A stretch of DNA of 64,000 nt. It comes from Marinobacter sp. LV10R510-11A. Its GTDB lineage: Bacteria > Pseudomonadota > Gammaproteobacteria > Pseudomonadales > Oleiphilaceae. The position numbers were made by a program, and so were the translations under genes. Below, in pieces: positions 8,224 through 17,332 of the stretch (its first letter is position 1; each line of letters starts with the position of its first letter). A model generated the notes under the pieces. The model was not told where the DNA came from. It worked only from the letters and a program-made list of their open reading frames with translations, and made no database searches. The stretch spans positions 2,108,001-2,172,000 of the forward strand of contig NZ_LT907980.1 in the NCBI RefSeq assembly GCF_900215155.1, read 5' to 3'.

Positions 8224-11100
8224 ATGCGACGTTGGGGCATTCGCAAAAAAGTGCTGGTGGTAACTTTGGTTCCCACCCTACTCACGACTCTGATGCTGGG
8301 GCTGTTTTTTACCTACAGCTGGGTTACCAATATTGAAAGCCTGCTGAAGGATCGCGGAGAGTCACTTTCACGCCAGCTTTCTGCCGGCTCGGAATACGGC
8401 CTATTCACTGCGAATCGCAGCCTGCTAAGCAGCCTTTCCACCGCCCTGCTGGAAGAGCAGGATGTGCGCTCAATTACATTCTTCGACAGCGACCGCCGCC
8501 GTTTGTTGCATACTGGCCCGGGCAGCTCTGACAATCTTGACAGCAAAGAACTGGCTAGCGAACAGGCTAGCCGTATTGCCAGAACAACCAGTACCCTCTT
8601 TGTTACACCGGTTTTCCTTCAGGATCTGATGATCCAGAACATGCTAGATCCCGACGCCCGGCAGTCTGCTTCGCAACAACGCGAGCCTTTAGGCTGGGTG
8701 GCCGTGGAAATGTCTCACACTCGCACCGAAAAAGAGACATACAAGGCACTGCTGATCTCTCTGTTGCTGATATTGGGCGGGGTTGTTTTCAGCCTTCTAA
8801 TTACACTTCGGCTAAGCCGAGCCTTTACAGGCCCGGTGTTCGAACTGAACGAAGCCGTGGCAAAACTGAAACAAGGCAAGCTTGATACCCGCATCCATAC
8901 AGGCGCGGGCCCGGAGTTCGAACAGCTTGAATCGGGCCTTAACGCCATGGCGGAGGAGCTGAGCAAAGCACAGGCAGAAATGCAGCAGAATATCGACCAG
9001 GCAACCGAAGATCTGCGGGAGACACTGGAAACGATTGAAATCCAGAACATCGAGCTGGACTTCGCGCGCAAGGAAGCCCTTGAGGCCAGCCGCATCAAGT
9101 CTGAATTTCTGGCGAACATGTCCCACGAGATCCGAACTCCGCTTAACGGCATTATCGGTTTTACCGAGTTACTGCTTAAAAGCCCCTTGCCCCGCCAGCA
9201 AAGAGATCACCTGAGCACCATTCGCAAGTCTTCGGAAATTCTTCTCACCATCATCAACGATATTCTGGATTTCTCGAAGATTGAAGCCGGCAAGCTGATC
9301 CTCGATCGCGTGCCCTTCCAGCTTAGGGATATTGTGGAAGAAGTGATGGTGATGCTGGCCCCCGCCGCCCACAGCAAAAACCTGGATCTTGTACCTCTGG
9401 TGTACAACGACGTGCCAGATAACATTATGGGCGACCCTCTGCGGGTTAAGCAGGTGATCACCAACTTGGTCAACAATGCCATCAAGTTTACCCAGACAGG
9501 CGAGGTGGTGCTGCGCGCAAGCCTTGAAGACGAGGATAAGGAAAACAACCGGGTGACTCTGCGCTTGAGCATCACCGATTCTGGCGTGGGGCTTTCCCGT
9601 GCCCAGCAGCAGTCCCTGTTCAATGCGTTCAGCCAGGCCGACGCATCAACTGCGCGGCAGTACGGTGGTACGGGCCTTGGTTTGGCCATTTCCAAGCGCC
9701 TGGTAGAAGAAATGGGAGGTCAGATTGGCTTGCAGAGCGAGCTGGGGAAAGGCTCCACGTTCTGGTTTACCCTAACACCAGAGCTTTCCTCAAGCGGAGA
9801 GGCGATTGCCCCCCGGGACGCTCTGCGAGGTGAACGCGTTATTTATTTGGAGCATCAGAAAACCTGCGGCCTTGCTGTTGAACACATTTTACGTGACTGG
9901 GGCATGATCGTGGATCGCGCTGCGTCCCCTGGTGCCATGCAGGAACAGATTGAGAAAGCCCAGAAGAGCCAGTCGGGCTATGCCGCTGCCATTATCGGGA
10001 TTACCCGGCACCTGCTTAACTCGAGCCAGTACTGTGGGCTAGTGCGGACTCTGGAGGTTGAGCGTGACTGCCGCACGCTGCTGCTTACACCCACTTTGGA
10101 AATTCACGACACGCTGCTGTCAGGCTTGCCCAGCGGCCACCTGACAAAGCCCGTATGCCGCGAGGCGCTGTATGATGAGTTGCTTCTTCTGGTGCACGGC
10201 ATCAACACCTCTGGACAGGGCATTTCACGCCAAGATCATACGGCGCGTCTCCCGGCCTCCGTTACTACGCCTAGAGTGCTGGCCGTGGACGATAACGAGG
10301 CCAACCTGAAACTGGTCATGACCCTGTTGCAGGACTACCAGATAGGCGCGGAAGGTGCATCGAGTGGCTTTGAAGCTCTGAGCAAAGCTCGGAAAAAACC
10401 TTTTGATCTTGTGTTCATGGATCTTCAAATGCCGGGCATGGACGGCGTGGAAACCACAGACCGTATTCGTGAAATGGATAACAGAAGCCACAGAACAACG
10501 ATCATCGCACTCACAGCACATGCACTGGCTGATGAGCAGGAACGCTTGATTCGACAAGGGTTTGATGGCTACCTGCCCAAGCCCATTAGTAGCGCGCAGC
10601 TTGCAGAAACCATACTCGACTGCACCGGCTTTGAGTGCCAGAGTGCCGGTGAGACTGGCCAGATTCATGTACCAGAAGTGCGGGATACAAGGCGCGCTTT
10701 GCGCCCCTCCACCCGCAAAATGCAGCAAGAATGCGTGAGCGTGGATGAGGGCATCCAATTGGCTGCGGGCAAGGCTGATTTGGCAGAAGAATTGTTTAGC
10801 ATGCTGCTAGAACAGCTCTCTACAGACCTCAACAGAGTTGAACAACTCTGGAACGGGAACGACTTGGAGAACCTGCTGGAATGCGTGCATAAGCTGCATG
10901 GCGCAACTCGTTACTGCGGGGTTCCGGAGCTACGCTCTGCCGCGAATCGCCTAGAAACGGCACTCAAACGCTCAGCTCCAGACATGGAATTACACAAAAA
11001 CCAATTGATCTCGGCCATTGAGAGATTGCAGATCTGGAGTGATCAGACCGACTGGCAGAAAATGTTCCGGCAACACCATCAGCCGACTGAAACCAACTGA
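8224..11100 (+). CDS. barA: hybrid sensor histidine kinase, GacS/BarA type
   Basis: This is a membrane hybrid kinase of the GacS/BarA family, which phosphorylates the regulator GacA/UvrY and drives expression of small RNAs that titrate CsrA/RsmA. The 958-residue protein has a TM segment (about 10-32), a periplasmic sensor region, a second TM (about 177-197), HAMP, and HisKA with the phospho-acceptor in MSHEIRTPLNG (His301). A HATPase domain with GTGLGLAISKRLVEEMGG follows. Next come a degenerate receiver-like segment (about 535-680), a true receiver with FMDLQMPGMDG (Asp733) and a C-terminal Hpt domain with HKLHGATRYCG (His889). All phosphorelay residues are present. The position next to cysM matches gacS in Pseudomonas. 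No GacA partner is in the window. Confidence 0.94.
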   Translation: MRRWGIRKKVLVVTLVPTLLTTLMLGLFFTYSWVTNIESLLKDRGESLSRQLSAGSEYGLFTANRSLLSSLSTALLEEQDVRSITFFDSDRRRLLHTGPGSSDNLDSKELASEQASRIARTTSTLFVTPVFLQDLMIQNMLDPDARQSASQQREPLGWVAVEMSHTRTEKETYKALLISLLLILGGVVFSLLITLRLSRAFTGPVFELNEAVAKLKQGKLDTRIHTGAGPEFEQLESGLNAMAEELSKAQAEMQQNIDQATEDLRETLETIEIQNIELDFARKEALEASRIKSEFLANMSHEIRTPLNGIIGFTELLLKSPLPRQQRDHLSTIRKSSEILLTIINDILDFSKIEAGKLILDRVPFQLRDIVEEVMVMLAPAAHSKNLDLVPLVYNDVPDNIMGDPLRVKQVITNLVNNAIKFTQTGEVVLRASLEDEDKENNRVTLRLSITDSGVGLSRAQQQSLFNAFSQADASTARQYGGTGLGLAISKRLVEEMGGQIGLQSELGKGSTFWFTLTPELSSSGEAIAPRDALRGERVIYLEHQKTCGLAVEHILRDWGMIVDRAASPGAMQEQIEKAQKSQSGYAAAIIGITRHLLNSSQYCGLVRTLEVERDCRTLLLTPTLEIHDTLLSGLPSGHLTKPVCREALYDELLLLVHGINTSGQGISRQDHTARLPASVTTPRVLAVDDNEANLKLVMTLLQDYQIGAEGASSGFEALSKARKKPFDLVFMDLQMPGMDGVETTDRIREMDNRSHRTTIIALTAHALADEQERLIRQGFDGYLPKPISSAQLAETILDCTGFECQSAGETGQIHVPEVRDTRRALRPSTRKMQQECVSVDEGIQLAAGKADLAEELFSMLLEQLSTDLNRVEQLWNGNDLENLLECVHKLHGATRYCGVPELRSAANRLETALKRSAPDMELHKNQLISAIERLQIWSDQTDWQKMFRQHHQPTETN

Positions 11101-11129
11101 TGATGCGCCTGCGCCCTCGCCGGAACGGA

Positions 11130-11870
11130 TCAAGCTTGGCCGCGGGCCCGGTCAAGAATGGCAGCCATATCCCGGACTGCCTCTTTTAGACCACAGAATA
11201 CCGCTCTGGCAATTATAGCGTGGCCTATATTGAGTTCGTTGATACCAGGAATCACAGCAATCCGCTCCGTGTTGTGATAATTCAGGCCGTGGCCTGCGTT
11301 CACGATCAGGCCTTTTTTACGGGCGTAAGTCACCGCATCAGCCAAGGCTTTGAACGCCGCCTCTTGAGCTTCGACACCCACAGCTTCGGCATACTCACCC
11401 GTATGTAGCTCGATAACCGGAGCGCCGCAGCGCACGGCGGCATCAATTTGCGCGCGATCCGGATCGATAAACAGGGAGACCTCTGCGCCTAACCTAGCAA
11501 GGCGATCACAGGCATTCGCCACACGCTCTTGCTGGCCTTCAACATCCAGGCCGCCCTCGGTGGTCAGCTCTTCCCGCTTTTCCGGAACCAGACACACACA
11601 CTCAGGCCGGACTTGTTCGGCAAACTCAATCATGGCATCCGTAACCGCCATCTCGAGATTCATTTTAGTCTGTAGTACTTGCTTAAGCAGCAGTACATCA
11701 CGATCTTGGATATGGCGCCGATCTTCTCTAGGGTGAATCGTAATGCTGTCTGCACCGGCTTCCTCCGCCATCAGGGCAGCCTGTACTGGGTCGGGATAAC
11801 GCGTTCCCCGGGCCTCACGTAGAGTGGCAATGTGATCGATATTGATGCCAAGCAATACTCTAGGATTCAT
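11130..11870 (-). CDS. pdxJ: pyridoxine 5'-phosphate synthase PdxJ
   Basis: PdxJ condenses 3-amino-2-oxopropyl phosphate with deoxyxylulose 5-phosphate, the ring-closing step of vitamin B6 synthesis. The 246-residue TIM-barrel protein starts [20 protein letters not shown] and carries the signature [14 protein letters not shown] and the phosphate-binding region [11 protein letters not shown]. Its start overlaps the 3' end of recO by 11 nt. It is the last gene of the lepA-lepB-rnc-era-recO-pdxJ run and faces the kinase gene tail to tail, with 29 bp between them and no clear terminator. Confidence 0.97.
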   Translation of the reverse strand: MNPRVLLGINIDHIATLREARGTRYPDPVQAALMAEEAGADSITIHPREDRRHIQDRDVLLLKQVLQTKMNLEMAVTDAMIEFAEQVRPECVCLVPEKREELTTEGGLDVEGQQERVANACDRLARLGAEVSLFIDPDRAQIDAAVRCGAPVIELHTGEYAEAVGVEAQEAAFKALADAVTYARKKGLIVNAGHGLNYHNTERIAVIPGINELNIGHAIIARAVFCGLKEAVRDMAAILDRARGQA

Positions 11871-12606
11871 GTCGTTCTCCCCTTTGGTGATTGAAAAGAC
11901 TGCGACTGTTCAATGGGCGCCCCTGCAACAGGTAATCTGTGAGTACGCGCATAACTCGTTTTGCCACCCGGCGACTTGCGATGGTTTCGAAATCGCCACC
12001 GGCGAGTGCTAAAAGCGTGTTCCCGGGAAGGTTTTGCAACCGCACACCGGCAGAAACTGAGGCGACGATGCCCTGTTCGGGGTTATAGCAATAAGTCTGA
12101 GTCGCACAGACCGCCTGGCCGGTATCCATCGCCAGATCCCAGGCGAAATCGTAACCCAAAGCCGCCGCAAACGACTGCTCAAACTTTCGTAGCACCGGTT
12201 CTACATCCGACGTTTCTGCAAGCAGGGCAAGGGTTTCAATATAAGCAGCAAAAAGTATGGGGTGAGGATCTGCTTGCGGCAATACCCGTTGTACCAGCTC
12301 ATTCAGGTACAAACCGCTATAAAGGGACACGGTGCTGCGCAGCGCCGGGCCATCGCGCACATCTACCTGGGTCAGGGTTTTCAGGTCGCCGCGCCCCACC
12401 CAGCCCAACAACAGTGGTTGAAAGGGCTGAAGCTGTGCCTTCAACGCACTTTTACTGCGGCTGGCACCGCGGGCAACCAGGGATATACGGCCGTGATTCA
12501 GGGTGAATAGATCCACCACGAGGCTGGTCTCTCGCCAAGGCCGGCGATGAATCACATAAGCGGGCTCCTGCTCCTGAGCTCCTCTCATAGCGGCATCCGG
12601 AGGCAT
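11860..12606 (-). CDS. recO: DNA repair protein RecO
   Basis: RecO anneals SSB-coated single strands and, with RecR, loads RecA in the RecF pathway. The 248-residue protein has the N-terminal OB fold ([20 protein letters not shown] and [15 protein letters not shown]) and the helical C-terminal domain of the family. The zinc cysteines of some RecO proteins are not obvious here, as in other gammaproteobacterial members. The ATG at 12606 has GAGGT five bases upstream. A shorter start at 12588 is possible. It is 7 bp downstream of era and overlaps pdxJ. Confidence 0.93.
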   Translation of the reverse strand: MPPDAAMRGAQEQEPAYVIHRRPWRETSLVVDLFTLNHGRISLVARGASRSKSALKAQLQPFQPLLLGWVGRGDLKTLTQVDVRDGPALRSTVSLYSGLYLNELVQRVLPQADPHPILFAAYIETLALLAETSDVEPVLRKFEQSFAAALGYDFAWDLAMDTGQAVCATQTYCYNPEQGIVASVSAGVRLQNLPGNTLLALAGGDFETIASRRVAKRVMRVLTDYLLQGRPLNSRSLFNHQRGERHES

Positions 12607-12613
12607 AGAGACC

Positions 12614-13531
12614 TCAGAAGTCGTTCATACCCAAACTTTTCAGGGCACGATCGTTATCCGCCCAACCGCGTTTTACCTTCACCCAAAGCCGCAGCATAAC
12701 CTTACAGTCAAACATGCGTTCCATATCGGCCCTGGCATCTTGGCCGATGCTTCGCAACCTATCGCCTTTATCGCCAATCATGATTTTTTTCTGGCCCTCG
12801 CGTTCCACAAGGATCAGTGCCGATATGTGTAACGTCTTACCGTCGTGTTTGAACTCTTCAATTTCTACCGCAACAGAGTAAGGCAGCTCGGCGCCGAGTT
12901 GGCGGGTAATCTTTTCACGCACCATTTCCGAAGCCAGAAAGCGCTCGCTGCGATCCGTTATCTGATCGTCAGGGTAAAAGTGGACGCTCTCAGGCAGAAA
13001 ACGATCAACCGCGTCTTCCAGTGGCTTTAGGTTGGTTTCCTTCAACGCCGACATAGGAATAATTTCAGCAAAGTCGCGCTTTTTGGAAAGCATGTCGAGG
13101 TGCGGCAACAGGTTTTCCCGCTTTTCAATCCGGTCCACTTTGTTCACTGTCAAGATAACCGGGCACTTTAAGCTACTAAGCTTTTCCAGAACCATTTCAT
13201 CCGCGGTAGTCCAGGCAAGCTGATCCACCACAAATATCACCACATCCACATCAACAAGCGCCGAGGTAGCCGCTTTGTTCATATATCGATTCATCGCCCT
13301 GGGCTCTTCTTCGTGCATGCCCGGCGTATCCACATAAATTGCCTGCACGAGATCCACGGTTTTAATTCCCAGAACTTTGTGGCGCGTCGTTTGCGGTTTA
13401 CGGGAGGTGATGCTCAGCTTCTGCCCAAGAATATGGTTCAGCAGCGTAGATTTGCCCACGTTTGGGCGGCCAACAATTGCTACGAAACCGCAGCGACTAT
13501 CGGGGTTGTCCGGGCGAGTAATATCATTCAT
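12614..13531 (-). CDS. era: GTPase Era, 30S ribosome assembly factor
   Basis: Era is an essential GTPase that binds the 3' end of 16S rRNA and couples ribosome assembly to growth. The 305-residue protein has a P-loop ([12 protein letters not shown]), the switch region with DTPGMHEE, the base-specificity motif NKVDRIEK, and a C-terminal KH domain (about 205-300) including [16 protein letters not shown]. Its ATG shares one base with the rnc stop (TAATG), indicating translational coupling to RNase III. Confidence 0.98.
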   Translation of the reverse strand: MNDITRPDNPDSRCGFVAIVGRPNVGKSTLLNHILGQKLSITSRKPQTTRHKVLGIKTVDLVQAIYVDTPGMHEEEPRAMNRYMNKAATSALVDVDVVIFVVDQLAWTTADEMVLEKLSSLKCPVILTVNKVDRIEKRENLLPHLDMLSKKRDFAEIIPMSALKETNLKPLEDAVDRFLPESVHFYPDDQITDRSERFLASEMVREKITRQLGAELPYSVAVEIEEFKHDGKTLHISALILVEREGQKKIMIGDKGDRLRSIGQDARADMERMFDCKVMLRLWVKVKRGWADNDRALKSLGMNDF

Positions 13532-14220
13532 TAGGGTGTCTCCACGCCAAGTTGTTTCAGCGCGCTACGGGCAGCCTCCTGCTCCGCTACGCGGCGGCTG
13601 CTGCCTATGCCACTGGTTTTGCGATCCAAAGACGCCAACACACAGGACACATGAAATGTTTGGTTATGAGCTTCTCCATCGACAGAAATAACATCGTATA
13701 TGGGCAATGGGAACTGCCGCGATTGCAGATACTCCTGCAAACGGGTCTTGGGATCTTTCTGGGTATCCTGAAGATCAAGCTGTTCTAATCGGTGCTCAAA
13801 CCAACGCAACACCTGCTCCCGACACGTGTAAAAATCACTGTCGAGATAGATAGCACCGATAACGGCCTCTACTGCATCGGCAAGTATGGACTCGCGACGA
13901 AAACCACCGCTTTTCAGCTCGCCAGAACCCAGTCGCATATAGCTTCCCAGTTCGAACTCCCGGCCAATCTCAGCCAGAGTGACGCCCTTCACCATTCGCG
14001 CCCGCAAACGGCTCAAATGCCCTTCTCTAGCTTTATCGAAGCTCAAAAACAGATTCTCTGCGATAACCATGTTAACGATGGAGTCGCCGAGAAACTCCAA
14101 CCGCTCATTATTCTGGTTGCCAAAACTCCGATGCGTAAGCGCCAACATAAGGCGCTCCGGCGACCTAAACTGATAACCAATACGTCGCTGTAAATGATCC
14201 AGATCCGGCTGTGAGCTCAC
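13531..14220 (-). CDS. rnc: ribonuclease III
   Basis: RNase III cleaves double-stranded RNA, including rRNA precursors and regulatory duplexes. The 229-residue protein has the catalytic signature [17 protein letters not shown] (about 38-54), a second conserved acidic patch in [18 protein letters not shown], and a C-terminal double-stranded RNA-binding domain (about 155-225). The start is GTG at 14220. It overlaps the stop of the upstream DUF4845 gene by 4 nt (GTGA), with AAGGGCAA placed as a Shine-Dalgarno sequence inside that gene. Confidence 0.97.
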   Translation of the reverse strand: MSSQPDLDHLQRRIGYQFRSPERLMLALTHRSFGNQNNERLEFLGDSIVNMVIAENLFLSFDKAREGHLSRLRARMVKGVTLAEIGREFELGSYMRLGSGELKSGGFRRESILADAVEAVIGAIYLDSDFYTCREQVLRWFEHRLEQLDLQDTQKDPKTRLQEYLQSRQFPLPIYDVISVDGEAHNQTFHVSCVLASLDRKTSGIGSSRRVAEQEAARSALKQLGVETP

Positions 14221-14606
14221 TTGCCCTTCATCTCATAACTGTGTTGAAAATGCACCACAGTATCCAGGTTACGGATGAGGTTATTACGCACTTCATAGTC
14301 CACATTGATCAACACAAGCCCACCGTCTTTATCAACGGAAATATCCTTGGCATCAAAACCACGGATATTATTAACGCTCAGACGCTTGTTGATCAGCGTC
14401 CGAACTTGCGCCGGCCCCATTTGCGACAAACCCGCTGTGCCGTCCAAGCTCTCAAGTGCCTCCTGAATCGTAAGGTCATCCATGTAAGTTGGCCCGACTT
14501 TGATAACTAGGGAGAGCAAACTGCCGAAAAACAGCACCATGATTAGGATAACAAGCGCGGAAGCACCGCCTTGGCGATTCATGGCGGAGAGATTATTTTT
14601 CTTCAT
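14217..14606 (-). CDS. DUF4845 small membrane protein
   Basis: This is a 129-residue protein of the DUF4845 family, usually found between lepB and rnc in Pseudomonas-like genomes. A basic N-terminus ([14 protein letters not shown]) precedes one hydrophobic segment, [21 protein letters not shown] (about 17-37). About 90 mainly polar residues follow and probably lie in the periplasm. The short N-terminal helix recalls pilin-like or anchored proteins, but I do not claim a function. It overlaps rnc by 4 nt and lies 27 bp downstream of lepB, so it is translated as part of that operon. Confidence 0.85.
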   Translation of the reverse strand: MKKNNLSAMNRQGGASALVILIMVLFFGSLLSLVIKVGPTYMDDLTIQEALESLDGTAGLSQMGPAQVRTLINKRLSVNNIRGFDAKDISVDKDGGLVLINVDYEVRNNLIRNLDTVVHFQHSYEMKGK

Positions 14607-14633
14607 TACAACTGAACTCCAAAATAGTCAGAA

Positions 14634-15413
14634 TTACTCAATACCGCCAACACGCTTGAAGGATGGCAAACTGGTGATAGACGTCCAGTGCATCCAGATT
14701 GCAAAGGCCTTGCCCACAATCAACTCATCCGGAACCGTGCCCCAGTAACGGCTGTCGTTACTGTTATCACGGTTATCACCCATCATGAAATACTCGCCTT
14801 CGGGGATCTGCCATTCACCCTCTCCAGCAACACCCGAGCGCCCCATCGTGTGGAAAATATCGTGCTCTATCGCACCCAGATCTTCCCTGCGCACTTCCAC
14901 CGGCGGCAAGCGCACAACAAACTCACTCTCAATTATCTGATCGTTTATAAAAAGCTTCTTGTCACGATAACGCACTGTATCACCTGGAAGGCCTATCACG
15001 CGCTTGATGTAGTTGGTTTCGCCGTCTACTGGGTAACGGAATACCATCACATCACCCCGTTCGGGATCCCCAACATCCAGAATCTTGGTTCCGATAACCG
15101 GCAAGCGTAGGCCATAGGCATACTTGTTAACCAGAATGAAATCACCCACTTCAAGCGTCGGCAGCATGGAGCCAGAGGGTATCTGGAAGGGCTCCACCAG
15201 AAACGATCGGAGTACCAACACGACCGCCAGTACCGGGAAAAACGAGCGGCTGAGATCGACCAGATAGGGTTCTTTGGGCTCGTCTTCCTCATTTGCAACG
15301 TTCGTTGGGGACGCAGCAAGGCGACGCTTACGAAAAAACAGTATGTCTGCCAGCCAGATCAGTCCGGACACGAAGGTCAGAACAACCAGAACCAGTGGAA
15401 AATCAATATCCAT
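14634..15413 (-). CDS. lepB: signal peptidase I LepB
   Basis: LepB removes signal peptides from exported proteins with a Ser-Lys dyad on the periplasmic side. The 259-residue protein has two N-terminal membrane segments (about 4-24 and 57-75). The catalytic serine follows in FQIPSGSMLPTLEVGDFILV and the lysine in ETNYIKRVIGLPGD. The conserved box GEYFMMGDNRDNSNDSRYWG is also present. It is 11 bp downstream of lepA, the standard lepA-lepB arrangement. Confidence 0.97.
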   Translation of the reverse strand: MDIDFPLVLVVLTFVSGLIWLADILFFRKRRLAASPTNVANEEDEPKEPYLVDLSRSFFPVLAVVLVLRSFLVEPFQIPSGSMLPTLEVGDFILVNKYAYGLRLPVIGTKILDVGDPERGDVMVFRYPVDGETNYIKRVIGLPGDTVRYRDKKLFINDQIIESEFVVRLPPVEVRREDLGAIEHDIFHTMGRSGVAGEGEWQIPEGEYFMMGDNRDNSNDSRYWGTVPDELIVGKAFAIWMHWTSITSLPSFKRVGGIE

Positions 15414-15424
15414 CCAGATGCCTT

Positions 15425-17233
15425 TTAATTATCGATTTTCAATACGGCAAGGAACGCTTCCTGAGGCACCTCAACATTACCCAGCTGCTTCATACGTTTT
15501 TTGCCTGCCTTCTGCTTCTGGAGCAGCTTTTTCTTGCGGCTGATATCACCGCCATAACATTTTGCGGTTACGTTTTTGCGCAGTGCTTTCACACTGACTC
15601 TCGACACAATCTGGTTACCAATGGCGGCCTGAATTGCGATATCAAACATCTGCCGAGGAATCAGCTCTTTCATTTTTTCAACGAGCTGACGGCCCTTGTA
15701 GTTCGCCTGTTCTTTATGAACGATCAGGGCCAGAGCATCTACGCGCTCGCCGTTTATGAGCACATCAAGACGCACAAGGTTCGCCTGCTGGAAACGTATG
15801 AAGTGGTAGTCCAGTGAGGCAAATCCGCGGCTGGCCGATTTGATACGATCAAAGAAATCGAGCACCACCTCTGCCATCGGAATCTCATAGGTCAACTGCA
15901 CCTGGTTGGTCGTAAAGTGCATATGCTTCTGAACCCCGCGCTTTTCTTCACACAGGGCAATCACGTTACCTAGGTGCTCTTGGGGCACCAGAATGTTCGC
16001 TTCCACGATGGGCTCACGCATTTCCTCAATCGAGCCCATATCCGGCAATTTTGAGGGGCTGTCTACCGACAGCGTCACGCCCTGGTGGTTCAGCACTTCG
16101 TATATAACCGTGGGCGCGGTGGTAATCAGATTAATATCGTATTCACGCTCCAGCCGCTCCTGAATGATCTCCATGTGCAGCATGCCCAAGAAACCACAGC
16201 GAAATCCAAAGCCCAGAGCGTCGGAGCTTTCAGGTTCATAAAACAGTGAGGCGTCGTTCAGTGTGAGTTTTTCCAGCGCGTCGCGGAAATCGTTGTAGTC
16301 GTCAGCGCTTACCGGGAACAGGCCGGCATAAACCTGCGGCTGAATCTTCTTGAACCCCGGCAATATCGGCGTGTCTGCGGCAAACTTGTGATGCACAATG
16401 GTGTCACCCACAGGCGAACCGTGTATATCCTTGATACCAGCAACAACAAAACCTACGTCGCCGGCCTCCAATATGTTGGTATCGTAAGGTTTAGGGTTAA
16501 AAATCCCTACTTTATCCGCATTCCACGCCTTGCCCGTGGATTTTATAACGATCTTGTCGCCTTTTTTCAAAATGCCCTGGGTAACCCGGACAAGAGAGAC
16601 AACACCCAGATAGTTATCGAACCAGGAATCGATGATCAGCGCCTGCAACGGAGCCGCACGATCACCCTGAGGTGGCGGTATTTTCTGAATAAGGTCTTCC
16701 AGAACGTCTTCAACACCCATGCCGCTCTTGGCCGAGCAACGTACTGCGTTCGAGGCATCAATACCGATAATGTCTTCTATTTCTGCGGCGACCCGCTCTG
16801 GCTCAGCTTGGGGCAGGTCCATCTTGTTCAGAACCGGCACAACTTCCAAGCCCTGCTCGATGGCGGTGTAGCAGTTGGCAACCGACTGGGCTTCCACCCC
16901 CTGGCCGGCATCTACAACCAGTAGCGCGCCTTCACATGCGTACAGAGACCGTGACACCTCATAGGAGAAATCCACGTGACCTGGCGTGTCGATGAAGTTC
17001 AACTTGTATTCTTGGCCGTCCCGCGCTGTGTAATTCAGCGTGACGCACTGGGCCTTAATGGTGATGCCCCGCTCTCGCTCCAGGTCCATGGAGTCCAGCA
17101 CCTGTTCGGCCATCTCCCGTTTGGTCAGACCTCCGCAAACCTGGATAAAACGGTCTGCAAGGGTGGATTTGCCGTGGTCAATGTGGGCGATAATGGAGAA
17201 GTTACGGATTCGGCTCAGTTCAGTCACAGACAA
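15425..17233 (-). CDS. lepA: elongation factor 4 (LepA), translational GTPase
   Basis: LepA is a ribosome-associated GTPase implicated in back-translocation and in initiation or assembly under stress. The 602-residue protein has the G-domain motifs [21 protein letters not shown] and NKMDLP, EF-G-like domains II, III and V, and the LepA-specific C-terminal domain ending near [17 protein letters not shown]. The start is TTG at 17233 or GTG two codons further in (17227), neither with a strong Shine-Dalgarno sequence. It lies 99 bp downstream of the GGDEF/EAL gene. Confidence 0.97.
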   Translation of the reverse strand: MSVTELSRIRNFSIIAHIDHGKSTLADRFIQVCGGLTKREMAEQVLDSMDLERERGITIKAQCVTLNYTARDGQEYKLNFIDTPGHVDFSYEVSRSLYACEGALLVVDAGQGVEAQSVANCYTAIEQGLEVVPVLNKMDLPQAEPERVAAEIEDIIGIDASNAVRCSAKSGMGVEDVLEDLIQKIPPPQGDRAAPLQALIIDSWFDNYLGVVSLVRVTQGILKKGDKIVIKSTGKAWNADKVGIFNPKPYDTNILEAGDVGFVVAGIKDIHGSPVGDTIVHHKFAADTPILPGFKKIQPQVYAGLFPVSADDYNDFRDALEKLTLNDASLFYEPESSDALGFGFRCGFLGMLHMEIIQERLEREYDINLITTAPTVIYEVLNHQGVTLSVDSPSKLPDMGSIEEMREPIVEANILVPQEHLGNVIALCEEKRGVQKHMHFTTNQVQLTYEIPMAEVVLDFFDRIKSASRGFASLDYHFIRFQQANLVRLDVLINGERVDALALIVHKEQANYKGRQLVEKMKELIPRQMFDIAIQAAIGNQIVSRVSVKALRKNVTAKCYGGDISRKKKLLQKQKAGKKRMKQLGNVEVPQEAFLAVLKIDN

Positions 17234-17290
17234 TGAATACTCATAAAAAGACGAAGGATTGAGCCCGGAGAGGCCGCTACCGCAATCCGG

Positions 17291-17319
17291 GGCCGGCGTG
17301 ATTTTACCGGTTACCGGCC
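17291..17319 (-). repeat. GC-rich hairpin between the GGDEF/EAL gene and lepA
   Basis: Arms GGCCGG (17291-17296) and CCGGCC (17314-17319) can pair around a 17-nt loop that holds a second ACCGGT palindrome. There is no T-run after it on either strand, so it is a weak terminator candidate at best. It lies just downstream of the GGDEF/EAL stop codon. Confidence 0.4.
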
Positions 17320-17332
17320 ACCATTGCCATGA

